Notes: generated by a model from the sequence alone, not told the origin. Positions 11,014 through 18,186 are shown, counted from the stretch's first letter. The stretch is 32,812 nucleotides of DNA from Pseudonocardia sp. (GCA_016794615.1 JAEUJO010000181.1:1-32812), one strand, 5' to 3'. Program-made: numbers and translations.

Positions 11014-12836
11014 CAGCGCGCCGCGGTGTCGAACTCCCGCTTGGCGTGGGCGTCGCCCGCCGCCATCCGGTGCTCCAGCTCGACCGAGGACGTTTCGTCG
11101 CCGGTGGCGCCCTGCAACTCGGGCCGCAGGTCGGCCTGGATGAACGGCGAGCCTGCGGGCGCTCCGGCGCCACCCGCCGCGCCCGGGTCACCCGCCGCGA
11201 CACCGAAGACGGCGGCCTCCAGCATGCTCAACCGGGCCTCGGTGTCCAGGGCCGTCGCGGACCCGCCCGGCGTGGCCGTCGGTGCCGGACCTTCCAGGAA
11301 CTCCTTGCGATCCTTGGCGAACTCCTTGAACTCCTTGAGCTCCTTGAACTCCTTGTGCTCTTTGACGATCTCCTTGCGCTCCTTCCGCGCGTCCTTGACG
11401 TCCTTGAAGACCGACTTCGCGGTGACCGTCAGCTGGGCGGTCATGCCGGGCCCCGACGCGGAGATCGACGTGACACTCACCGAGGTGTCGGCGCCCGCAT
11501 AGGACTTGGTGTTCGGGGTGGTCGTGGCCGACGCCGAGGTGTTGTTCGACGAGCCGGGGTACGGGTCGCCGCTGTCGCCGCGGTTGTGGTCGAGCTCGAG
11601 GTCACGCTTGCCGTCCGCCTGCAGCAGCGCCACCTTGTAGTGGTTCTCGTCGGTGTTGCCCGGCTGGTTCTCGTCGATGTGCCACAGCAGCAACCCGCTG
11701 CCGGGGAGGGCGCTGTCGTAGCCGATCGGCTGCCGGTTCTCCAGCAGGAAGTACTCGGCGCCGCCCGCGCCGCCGGTCCACAGCCGGTACATCGTGCGGG
11801 AGGTCTCGATGGCGATGACCGCCACGGGCCCGTTCCCCGTCACGCTCGTGACCGTCGCCCAGCCCTGGTTGGCCTTGCACCACGCGCTGGGGTGGGCAGG
11901 GATGTCGCCGCCGCCGTTCCAGCTGCCACCCGCCATGAGACACCAGTTGCCGATGCCCTCCGACGAGTAGTCGGTGTCGTACAGGTCGGGGAAGCCGAAG
12001 AGGAGATGCCCGAGCTCGTGCGCGCAGACGCCGATGCGACAGTCCTCCGGGATCGTGAGGTAGCCGTAGATCTGCTTCCCATCGGCGCTGTAGGGCGAGG
12101 ACAGCGTCGACTTGTGCGACCAGATGTCGCCGGGGCTGCCCGTGACCTCGGCTCCCGACCCGGCGTGCACCACGATGAACGCGTCGACGTAACCGTTGCC
12201 GTCGTTGTCGTACTGGCTGAAGTCGATGGCGGGGTCGGCCGCGACCGCGGCGTCGTGGGCCATCTGCGGGCTGCGGAACGGCGTGCCGTTCTTGCCGATG
12301 CCCGAGCCGTTGGCGGCATACCACGCCAGGGTCTGCGGCATCCGGTACGGCCCGACGACCACGCCGTCGAGCGTGACCAGGCCGCCCGTCACGTCCGTGT
12401 AGTACTCCTTGACGCTGCCGTGCGGCAGCACCCCGGCGGAGAAGAACAGGTCCTGGAAGTGGGCGGCGGTCTGCGTCATCCGGCGGTCGGCGAAGTCGAC
12501 GAGGATGACGGCGACCCGCACGGTACCGCGCAGTGGCGCCCGGTCGGCCGCAGCGTTGCGGATCTGGGCCAGTGGCGTGCCGACGGGAAAGGCGTCCGGT
12601 GGGATGATCACGCCGTCGTTGAACCCGAGCCGCCGTGGCTCGCCCTCGATCCGCAGACCGGGAGCGCCGCCGTCAGCCAGGCTTGCGCGCGCGTCAGCGA
12701 GCTGTCGGCGCCACTGCTCCCGCAGCTCCGGGCTCGGCGCGATGGCGCACGTGCCCGCGAGTTGGTCGGCGGTCCAGCCCGGCAGGGCCTGGCCGGGGTG
12801 ATCGTGTCGAGCCTGCTCGACGTCGTCGTGTGGCAT
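11013..12836 (-). CDS. M6-type metalloprotease domain protein with Lys/Glu repeat tail
   Basis: The 607-residue protein resembles M6 (immune inhibitor A-like) zinc metalloproteases. It has HELGH at 273-277 followed by LLFGFPDLYD, a Met-turn-like GNWCLMAGGSW (296-306), and a calcium-loop-like DNDGNGYVD (210-218). After the protease region (about 100-470) comes a K-E-phi tripeptide-repeat tract (about 474-516), then a Pro/Gly/Ala linker, an amphipathic stretch (DTEARLSMLEAAV, about 531-543) and PFIQADLRPEL (564-574). No signal peptide is visible, which is odd for a family that is usually secreted. AAGGGG seven bases upstream supports the ATG at 12836. It heads the operon with the ATP-grasp genes. 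It may be both enzyme and modification substrate; that is inference. Confidence 0.88.
   Translation of the reverse strand: MPHDDVEQARHDHPGQALPGWTADQLAGTCAIAPSPELREQWRRQLADARASLADGGAPGLRIEGEPRRLGFNDGVIIPPDAFPVGTPLAQIRNAAADRAPLRGTVRVAVILVDFADRRMTQTAAHFQDLFFSAGVLPHGSVKEYYTDVTGGLVTLDGVVVGPYRMPQTLAWYAANGSGIGKNGTPFRSPQMAHDAAVAADPAIDFSQYDNDGNGYVDAFIVVHAGSGAEVTGSPGDIWSHKSTLSSPYSADGKQIYGYLTIPEDCRIGVCAHELGHLLFGFPDLYDTDYSSEGIGNWCLMAGGSWNGGGDIPAHPSAWCKANQGWATVTSVTGNGPVAVIAIETSRTMYRLWTGGAGGAEYFLLENRQPIGYDSALPGSGLLLWHIDENQPGNTDENHYKVALLQADGKRDLELDHNRGDSGDPYPGSSNNTSASATTTPNTKSYAGADTSVSVTSISASGPGMTAQLTVTAKSVFKDVKDARKERKEIVKEHKEFKELKEFKEFAKDRKEFLEGPAPTATPGGSATALDTEARLSMLEAAVFGVAAGDPGAAGGAGAPAGSPFIQADLRPELQGATGDETSSVELEHRMAAGDAHAKREFDTAAR
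11299..11412 (-). repeat. 9-bp repeat tract encoding K-E-phi tripeptides
   Basis: On the plus strand CTCCTTGAA-type nonamers recur, strictly in tandem around 11321-11357 and loosely on either side. They read as Lys-Glu/Asp-(Phe/Leu/Ile/Val) triplets in the M6-type protein. Variation between units in wobble positions suggests selection on the peptide rather than very recent slippage alone. Confidence 0.8.
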
Positions 12837-12902
12837 GTCCGGTCCCCTTCGTCGTCTCCCCCGCCCGGGTCGTACTCAGGAGCCAGGACCGAGGCGGCGT
12901 GA

Positions 12903-13133
12903 TACCTCCGCCCCCACGCCCGGACCTGGGGCGGAGCGGGGCACACCCCGGTCGTGCGGCTGCCCGCCCACGCCCCCGAGCTCGACGCCACCGAGCTCAA
13001 CGCCACCGAGGGCGTCTGGTCGCACCTCGAACCGCGGCCTGGGCGACTGCTCTGCCGCCGGCGCTGCTGCGCGCGGGTGGCCCGCGTCGGACGCTGCACC
13101 GGACCCCGGCAGTTCGGGTCGGCGTTTGCGTGA
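12903..13133 (+). pseudogene. Internally deleted relic of an IS630-type transposase
   Basis: One frame reads YLRPHARTWGGAGHTPVV, then RLPAHAPEL, then LNATEGVWSHL. These resemble two separate conserved parts of IS630-family DDE transposases (LRPPKxRTWGRRGxTPVV near the first Asp; LPxYAPELNPxEGVWSHLK near the last Glu), here joined directly, so the middle is missing. The ELDAT/ELNAT stretch is duplicated. After SHL a shift to another frame gives NRGLGDCSAA, like the KRGLGNLAA that usually follows, implying a frameshift. TGA stands at 12900-12902. The relic lies 10 bp before repeat copy 2. The remaining gene-free DNA from 12837 to 12902 holds only the M6 gene leader. Confidence 0.6.
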
Positions 13134-13143
13134 CGATTCGTTA

Positions 13144-13168
13144 CGTCATTGATTCATTGACGAAATGA
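13144..13168 (+). repeat. AT-rich 25-bp repeat, copy 2
   Basis: This segment matches 3041-3065 at 23 of 25 positions in direct orientation. It begins 10 bp after the end of the transposase relic. It contains the CGTCA / TGACG inverted pair and TCATTGATTCATTGA. Just before it, TGACG (13131-13135) and CGTCA (13144-13148) form another inverted pair. It may be an insertion-sequence end, a protein-binding site or a recombination scar. Confidence 0.8.
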
Positions 13169-13208
13169 CGGACGAGCACTGCTCTCTCCCGTGCTGCCGA
13201 CCAGGCCG

Positions 13209-13240
13209 GGGGGACGTCGCCCGGGCTGGCAACGTCCCCC
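13209..13240. terminator. Hairpin downstream of the small HTH gene
   Basis: GGGGGACGT (13209-13217) pairs perfectly with ACGTCCCCC (13232-13240) across a 14-base loop. It is the distal of two hairpins beyond the 3' end of the minus-strand HTH gene. Confidence 0.5.
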
Positions 13241-13306
13241 GCGGACGACCGACGCTGCGCCCACGGTTACCCCTCATTGCGGCGGGCGCAGAGCCTGTCC
13301 AGGTTC

Positions 13307-13324
13307 GCCCGACCCGGGTCGGGC
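13307..13324 (-). terminator. 18-bp perfect palindrome after the HTH gene
   Basis: GCCCGACCCGGGTCGGGC lies 22 bases beyond the HTH gene stop on the minus strand. It is a plausible transcription end for the ABC-F/HTH pair; it lacks a T-run. Confidence 0.5.
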
Positions 13325-13346
13325 TACCTGCTCGTACGCCGTCCGG

Positions 13347-13559
13347 TTACGGGGCCTTCTTGGTCCGGGTCGCACCGCCGCGTCCTCGCAGCACCACTCC
13401 GGACTCACTGAGGACGCGGTGCACGAACCCGTACGACCGCCCTGTCGACTCGGCCAGGGCACGGATGCTCGCGCCCTTCTCGTACTTCTTCTTCAGGTCG
13501 CTGGCGAGCTTGTCGCGCTGGGTGCCCGTGATACGGGCACCCTTCTTCAGGTCGGCCAC
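13347..13559 (-). CDS. Small conserved helix-turn-helix protein
   Basis: This 70-residue basic DNA-binding protein begins VADLKKGARITGTQRDKLAS. The helix-turn-helix is KKYEKGASIRALAESTGRSY followed by GFVHRVLSESG, ending in a basic tail (RGRGGATRTKKAP). Very similar short proteins are widespread in actinobacteria, and M. tuberculosis has one (Rv1473A) next to the ABC-F gene Rv1473, as here. The GTG at 13559 was chosen over a longer reading from 13697. GGAGGAGG precedes it by 10 bases and family members start at this point. The helix-turn-helix resembles that of recombinase/resolvase C-terminal domains. The target is unknown. It lies 274 bp downstream of the ABC-F gene on the same strand. Confidence 0.9.
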   Translation of the reverse strand: MADLKKGARITGTQRDKLASDLKKKYEKGASIRALAESTGRSYGFVHRVLSESGVVLRGRGGATRTKKAP

Positions 13560-13656
13560 GACGAATGGACCTCCTCCATTGCCCCCACTCGGGCGCATCC
13601 CGCGAACGCCCCTCGCGAACGTCACGCGACATCGGGGCCGGTCCGCCCCTCCGTGG

Positions 13657-13670
13657 GTCAATGATCGACG
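13657..13670 (-). repeat. Partial inverted match to the 25-bp repeats
   Basis: GTCAATGATCGACG resembles the reverse complement of the core of the repeats at 3041 and 13144, allowing a one-base gap. It lies about 100 bp upstream of the HTH gene start, within the 274-bp gap to ABC-F. The rest of that gap shows only a short GTTCG-TC-CGAAC inverted repeat near 13717. Confidence 0.4.
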
Positions 13671-13833
13671 ACACACGCACCGCTGGCCACCAGTCACGAT
13701 GCGGATCGGTGAACGGTTCGTCCGAACGGATCACGCAGTCGGGTGATCAGCGCAACCTCGGGGGCCCCACCACGTCGTCGGAGGTGTGCGGCCGGGCAAC
13801 ACGACGACCGTGGTCGGCCTGCTCCGGCGCACG

Positions 13834-15462
13834 TCACGCGAGCTGAACGAGCTCCAGGTAGTCCGCCGACCAGTGGTCCTCGGTGCCGTCCGGCAGCACG
13901 ATGACCTTGTCCGGCGACAGCGCCTCCACCGCTCCCGGGTCGTGGGTGACGAGGACGACCGCGCCGGCGAAGTGGCGCAGCGCGTCGAGCACCTGCTCGC
14001 GGCTCGCCGGGTCCAGGTTGTTCGTGGGCTCGTCCAGGAGCAGGACGTTCGCGGCGCTCGACACCAGCCCGGCCAGCGCGAGCCGCGTCCGCTCGCCTCC
14101 CGAGAGCGTGCCCGCACGCTGGTCCAGCTGTTCCCCGCTGAACATGAACGCCCCCAGCAGGGTGCGCAGCTGCTGCTCCGGGGTGTCCGGCGAGGCGTGC
14201 CGGACGTTCTCCCACACCGTCGCCCCCATGTCGAGCGTGTCGTGCTCCTGCGCGAAGTAGCCCATCCGCAGCCCGTGCCCGGGGACGACCTCCCCCGCGT
14301 CGGGCGTCTCGGTGCCGGCCAGCAGCCGCAGCAGCGTGGTCTTGCCCGCGCCGTTCAGGCCCAGGACGACGACCTTCGCGCCCTTGTCGACGGCCAGGTC
14401 CACCCCGGTGAACACCTCGAGCGACCCGTAGGCCTTCGACAGGCCCTCCGCGGTGAGCGGCGTGCGCCCGCACGGGGCGGGGTTCGGGAAGCGGATCCGC
14501 GCAACCTTGTCGTTGCGGCGCTGGGGCTCCAGACCGGCCAGCAGCTCGTCCGCGCGGCGCGCCATGTTCTTGGCCGCCACCGCCTTGGTCGCCTTCGCAC
14601 CCATCTTCGCCGCCTGCAGGTGCAACGCCGACGCCTTCTTCTCGGCGTTCGCACGCTCGCGGCGACGGCGCTTCTCGTCGGTCGCCCTCGCCTCCTGGTA
14701 GCGGCGCCAGTCCATGTTGTAGACGTCGACCTCGCCGCGGGTGGCGTCGAGGAACCACACCTTGTTGACCACCGCGGCGAGCAGCTCCGTGTCGTGGCTG
14801 ATCACGACGAGCCCGCCGCCGTGGGCGGAGAGGAACGAGCGCAGCCAGGTGATCGAGTCGGCGTCCAGGTGGTTCGTGGGTTCGTCGAGCAGCAGCGTCG
14901 TCGCGCTGGGCGCTCCCCCGCCACCGCCGTCGGAGGCCGCGAACAGGATCCGGGCGAGCTCGACGCGGCGCCGCTGGCCACCCGAGAGGGTCTGCACCGT
15001 CTGGGTGAGCACGCGGTCCGGCAGACCGAGGTTCGCGCAGATCCGAGCGGCGTCGCTCTCCGCGGCATAGCCGCCGAGCGCGGAGAACCGCTCCTCGATG
15101 CGCCCGTACTCGCGGACCGCTCCGTGCTGCGCGCCGTCGACCAGCTCGGACATCCTGGCCTGCGCCTTCTCCATCTCACGCAGCAGCTGGTCCAGCCCGC
15201 GGGCCGAGAGCACCCGGTCCTTGGCGGTGACCGTGAGGTCGCCCTCTCGCGGGTCCTGCGGCAGGTAGCCGACCGGCCCGTTCGCAACGACCGTGCCTCC
15301 GTACGCCTCGCCCTCCCCCGCGAGCACCCGCATGGAGGTGGTCTTGCCTGCGCCGTTGCGGCCGACGAGGCCGATCCGGTCGCCTGCCTGCACCCGCAGC
15401 GTGGCGTCGGACAGGAGGATGCGGGACCCGGCACGGAGTTCCAGGTCGGTCGCGGTGATCAC
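13834..15462 (-). CDS. ABC-F family ATPase, Rv1473-like
   Basis: This soluble 542-residue protein has two ABC domains and no membrane segment. The first has GRNGAGKTTS, LSGGQRRRVELARILF and LLLDEPTNHLDADS; the second has GLNGAGKTTLL, LSGGERTRLALAGLV and LLLDEPTNNLDPAS. Between them is the basic ABC-F linker (about 245-305, with DEKRRRRERANAEKKAS). ABC-F proteins act on the ribosome as translation factors or antibiotic-protection factors. The M. tuberculosis relative is annotated as macrolide-related, but a resistance role cannot be read from sequence. The GTG start is preceded by GGGAG. A Gly-rich insert (DGGGGGAPS) precedes the first Walker B. Gene order with the HTH protein matches Rv1473/Rv1473A. 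Confidence 0.93.
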   Translation of the reverse strand: MITATDLELRAGSRILLSDATLRVQAGDRIGLVGRNGAGKTTSMRVLAGEGEAYGGTVVANGPVGYLPQDPREGDLTVTAKDRVLSARGLDQLLREMEKAQARMSELVDGAQHGAVREYGRIEERFSALGGYAAESDAARICANLGLPDRVLTQTVQTLSGGQRRRVELARILFAASDGGGGGAPSATTLLLDEPTNHLDADSITWLRSFLSAHGGGLVVISHDTELLAAVVNKVWFLDATRGEVDVYNMDWRRYQEARATDEKRRRRERANAEKKASALHLQAAKMGAKATKAVAAKNMARRADELLAGLEPQRRNDKVARIRFPNPAPCGRTPLTAEGLSKAYGSLEVFTGVDLAVDKGAKVVVLGLNGAGKTTLLRLLAGTETPDAGEVVPGHGLRMGYFAQEHDTLDMGATVWENVRHASPDTPEQQLRTLLGAFMFSGEQLDQRAGTLSGGERTRLALAGLVSSAANVLLLDEPTNNLDPASREQVLDALRHFAGAVVLVTHDPGAVEALSPDKVIVLPDGTEDHWSADYLELVQLA

Positions 15463-15634
15463 AGGGCTCCCAGGGCGGCTCTGTCGACTGGTTCGAGAGG
15501 GCGGCGGCCGAGGGCACTACCCGTTGCGGGCCACGGCTGGAGTTTACCCGGCTCGCGCGGGCAGGCTCCGCTGTGATCGCCCCGAGCGGTGCGTGAGGGC
15601 TGTGTGAGCAACCACTGTGTACCGCTCACGGTGA

Positions 15635-16378
15635 TCATCGCGCGGGGTCGCGGACCACGATCTCGACGGCCAGGGCGCGGCGGGCGGCCTCGTCGAGCAC
15701 GGCGCGGCGGGGCTCGGGGACGTCGAGCACCCGCGGCTCGGCCCGGGCCAGCAGTGCGGCGAGGCGCCGGTCGGCGCGCAGGTCGTCGAGTGCGACGGCG
15801 TCGCCGCCGAGGACGACCGCATCCAGGGTCGGGGCGACCGGCAGCAGGAACCGGGCGACGGCGTCGGCCGCCGCCTCCAGGGCGACGCGCGCCTGGTTGT
15901 CCCGCCGTCGCGCGAACCGCCCGGACGACGACCCGCCCTTGCGGTTGCGCCCGTGCACGGGCCGGGCCCCGGTCGTCGAGGTCTCCACCGTGCCGCCGAC
16001 CGCGACCCCGATACTGTAGCCGCCGAGCCGGACGAGGACGATCCCGATCCGGCGGGGGACGGCCAGGTGGGCGTGCAGGGCGTCGAGCACGGCGGCAGCG
16101 GGCTGCTCGACGCGCAGCCGGTTCGTGGCGGGCTCGACGGCGGCACCCGGCCCGGCCGGCTCGGCGCCCGGCACCACGCCACGGGGCAGGCCGCCGAACG
16201 GCACGACGACCTCCGCCGACGCCCCGTCCGCCGCCGCGACGTGCACGTCCCGCCCGGTGCCCGACAGGGAGACCAGACCACCGTGACGGGCCGCGAACCG
16301 GTCGAACCAGCCCGGCAGCCGCTCGGGCTCCACCTCGACGGCCCGACCCCCGCCGGCCACCTCCCGGGTGCGTGCCAT
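15635..16378 (-). CDS. acVLRF1-family peptidyl-tRNA hydrolase-like protein
   Basis: This 247-residue protein resembles the actinobacterial VLRF1 family, relatives of Vms1/ANKZF1 that release nascent chains from stalled ribosomes. Features are LPGWFDRFAARHGG near the N-terminus, VLVRLGGYSIGVAVGG (115-129), and the loop VHGRNRKGGSSSGRFARRR (141-159). In the family this loop normally carries a catalytic Gln close to GG; here the positions read Ser-Ser-Ser-Gly. That may mean a shifted or lost active residue. The ATG at 16378 is set by a leaderless TAGGGT at 16385-16390. It is divergent from the lycopene cyclase gene with 66 bp between starts. Downstream, GTGAGC / GCTCAC can pair over a 14-base loop at 15603-15628. 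Confidence 0.82.
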   Translation of the reverse strand: MARTREVAGGGRAVEVEPERLPGWFDRFAARHGGLVSLSGTGRDVHVAAADGASAEVVVPFGGLPRGVVPGAEPAGPGAAVEPATNRLRVEQPAAAVLDALHAHLAVPRRIGIVLVRLGGYSIGVAVGGTVETSTTGARPVHGRNRKGGSSSGRFARRRDNQARVALEAAADAVARFLLPVAPTLDAVVLGGDAVALDDLRADRRLAALLARAEPRVLDVPEPRRAVLDEAARRALAVEIVVRDPAR

Positions 16379-16384
16379 CCGCGC

Positions 16385-16390
16385 ACCCTA
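16385..16390 (-). promoter_or_regulatory. -10 element of acVLRF1 gene, leaderless
   Basis: TAGGGT on the minus strand ends exactly 7 bases before the A of the ATG at 16378. Hexamer and spacing are the same as for acnR. Confidence 0.6.
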
Positions 16391-16432
16391 ATCCCGGCCG
16401 TCGTGCAGGTCGCCCCGCCGCGGCGGGCCCGG

Positions 16433-16438
16433 TACAAC
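16433..16438 (+). promoter_or_regulatory. -10 element of lycopene cyclase gene, leaderless
   Basis: TACAAC ends 7 bases before the G of GTG 16445. This supports that start and a divergent, non-overlapping promoter with the acVLRF1 gene. Confidence 0.5.
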
Positions 16439-16444
16439 TGGCGG

Positions 16445-17728
16445 GTGCGCTCCCCCGATCCCGCCCCCGGGCGTCGACCCCCGGCGGGCGGACCCGGGGC
16501 GGTGTACGACGTCGCGGTCGTCGGTGCCGGACCGGCCGGCCGGACGCTCGCCGGCGCCTGCGCCCTGCGTGGGCTGCGCACCGCGCTGCTCGACCCCGAT
16601 CCGCGGCGGCCCTGGCGGCTCACCTACGGCGCCTGGTGCGACGAGCTCCCCGCCGATCTTCCCGAGGCCGCCGTCGCCGCCCGCGCCCGCGGCCGGGCCG
16701 TCGCCCTGACCACGCGGGAGCTCGGCTGGGAGTACGCCGTCCTGGACGTCGCGGGCTTGCGGGCCCACCTCGACGCCGGCCTGTCCGGTGTGACGGTGGT
16801 GGCCGGGCGCGTGGTGGGCCGCGACGGCGGCGGCGTCGTGCTGGCCGACGGCACGACCGTGGCGGCCCTGGTCGTCGTCGACGCCGGCGGCCATCGCCAA
16901 CCGCTGCGGGCCCCGGGCGTCGGCGGCGGATCGGCGGCGGCCCGTCCGGCCGCGGAGCAGACGGCGTACGGCGTGGTCGTGGACGAGCAGGTGGCCGCGG
17001 CGGTCGTCACGCCGGGAACCGCCCTGTTCATGGACTGGCGGCCACCGCCGGGCCGGGCGGCCGGGGACGCCGCGGCGGCCGGCTGGCCCACGTTCCTCTA
17101 CGCGGTGCCGGTGGGCGGCGGCCGCGTGCTGCTGGAGGAGACGTCGCTGGCCCGCCGGCCCGGCCTGCCGATGCGCGCCCTGCGGGACCGGCTGCTCGCC
17201 CGCCTCGCCCGGTACGCCATCACGCCGTCGCCGGACGCCGAGGTCGAGCGGGTCCACTTCCCCGTCGACACCGCCCGCCACCACACGCCGGGCGTCGTCG
17301 GGTTCGGTGCGGCGGCGCCGCTCACGCACCCGGCCACCGGCTTCAGCGTCGCCGCGGCGCTCCGCCTGGCCCCGACCGTCGCCGATGCGCTCACCGCGCA
17401 CCTGCCCCGGGATCCGCGGGGCGCTCTCTCGGCGGCGCGCGCGGTCGTCTGGTCACCCGCCGCGCGGGCCGTGCACCTGCTGCGCCGGCGGGGGCTCGAG
17501 GCGCTGCTGCGGATGCCTCCCGAGGAGGTGCCCGCGTTCTTCGAGGTGTTCTTCGAGCTGCCGGAACCGCACCGCTGGGCCTACCTCACCGGCCGCGACG
17601 ACCTCGCCGCGACGGTGGCCGCCATGAACGCCCTCTTCGGCCGGGCCGGCTGGCGGCTGCGCCGCCGCCTCGTCGGTCCCGCGCTGCGCCCGGCACTGCG
17701 CGAGAACGCCGCGGTCCCCGGGCCCTGA
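16445..17728 (+). CDS. crtY: Lycopene beta-cyclase (CrtY/CrtL type)
   Basis: This enzyme is predicted to cyclise the ends of lycopene into beta-ionone rings. The 427-residue protein has an FAD-binding start (VYDVAVVGAGPAGRTLAGA, GxGxxG at about 27-32), the family motif YGAWCDEL, an FMDWRPP element, FLYAVPVGGGRVLLEETSLA, and GFGAAAPLTHPATGFSVAAAL. The C-terminus contains PAFFEVFFELP and WAYLTGR. GTG at 16445 fits the leaderless promoter; GTG at 16502, just before YDVAVVG, is an alternative. No phytoene synthase or desaturase is adjacent, so it is a detached carotenoid gene in a housekeeping region. It converges on sufT. Beta versus other end-group specificity is inferred from the family. Confidence 0.9.
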   Translation: MRSPDPAPGRRPPAGGPGAVYDVAVVGAGPAGRTLAGACALRGLRTALLDPDPRRPWRLTYGAWCDELPADLPEAAVAARARGRAVALTTRELGWEYAVLDVAGLRAHLDAGLSGVTVVAGRVVGRDGGGVVLADGTTVAALVVVDAGGHRQPLRAPGVGGGSAAARPAAEQTAYGVVVDEQVAAAVVTPGTALFMDWRPPPGRAAGDAAAAGWPTFLYAVPVGGGRVLLEETSLARRPGLPMRALRDRLLARLARYAITPSPDAEVERVHFPVDTARHHTPGVVGFGAAAPLTHPATGFSVAAALRLAPTVADALTAHLPRDPRGALSAARAVVWSPAARAVHLLRRRGLEALLRMPPEEVPAFFEVFFELPEPHRWAYLTGRDDLAATVAAMNALFGRAGWRLRRRLVGPALRPALRENAAVPGP

Positions 17729-17743
17729 GCGGGCGCGGGCGGT

Positions 17744-17758
17744 TCCGGCGGTGCCGGA
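17744..17758. terminator. Hairpin between convergent crtY and sufT
   Basis: TCCGGC-GGT-GCCGGA is a perfect 6-bp stem with a 3-base loop in the 53-bp gap. It could serve both genes. Confidence 0.5.
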
Positions 17759-17781
17759 GCACGCGAGCGCAGCCCCGCGCG

Positions 17782-18186
17782 TCAGATGCGGAAGCCGAGT
17801 GCCCGCAGCTGCTCGCGGCCGTCTTCGGTGATCTTCTCCGGGCCCCACGGCGGCATCCACACCCAGTTGATGCGCAGGTCGTCCACCAGGCCCCCGGACA
17901 CCAGCGCGGACCGCGCCTGATCCTCGATCACGTCGGTCAGCGGGCACGCCGCGGAGGTCAGGGTCATGTCGATCGTGGCGACCCGGGAGTCCACCGCGAT
18001 CCCGTACACGAGCCCGAGATCCACGACGTTGATCCCCAGCTCGGGGTCGACGACGTCACGCATCGCCTCCTCGAGGTCGTCGAGGACCGCCGCGGTGTCG
18101 GCCGCGGGCGCAGCGGGCGGCTCCGGCATCCCGGCGGCGCCGCGGACGACCTCCTCCTCGACGCCGGTGCCGTGTTCCACGCTCAT
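17782..18186 (-). CDS. sufT: Fe-S assembly factor SufT (MIP18/DUF59 family)
   Basis: This 134-residue protein helps mature or deliver Fe-S clusters. After a variable, acidic Ala/Pro-rich N-terminus (about 1-30) comes the DUF59 domain: LEEAMRDVVDPELGINVVDLGLVYGI, then MTLTSAACPLTDVIEDQ with the conserved Cys, and WVWMPPWGPEKITEDGREQL. The ATG overlaps the sufU stop (ATGA). It is the last gene of the SUF operon and corresponds to Rv1466. Confidence 0.93.
   Translation of the reverse strand: MSVEHGTGVEEEVVRGAAGMPEPPAAPAADTAAVLDDLEEAMRDVVDPELGINVVDLGLVYGIAVDSRVATIDMTLTSAACPLTDVIEDQARSALVSGGLVDDLRINWVWMPPWGPEKITEDGREQLRALGFRI

Noticed and set aside
3041..13168. A single integrative mobile element bounded by att-like repeats
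   Set aside because: No integrase, relaxase or tRNA site is present, and acnR, expected in this position ancestrally, lies inside.
13834..15462. ABC-F protein as a specific macrolide-resistance determinant
   Set aside because: Family membership alone does not show resistance; an ordinary conserved housekeeping position argues against acquired resistance.
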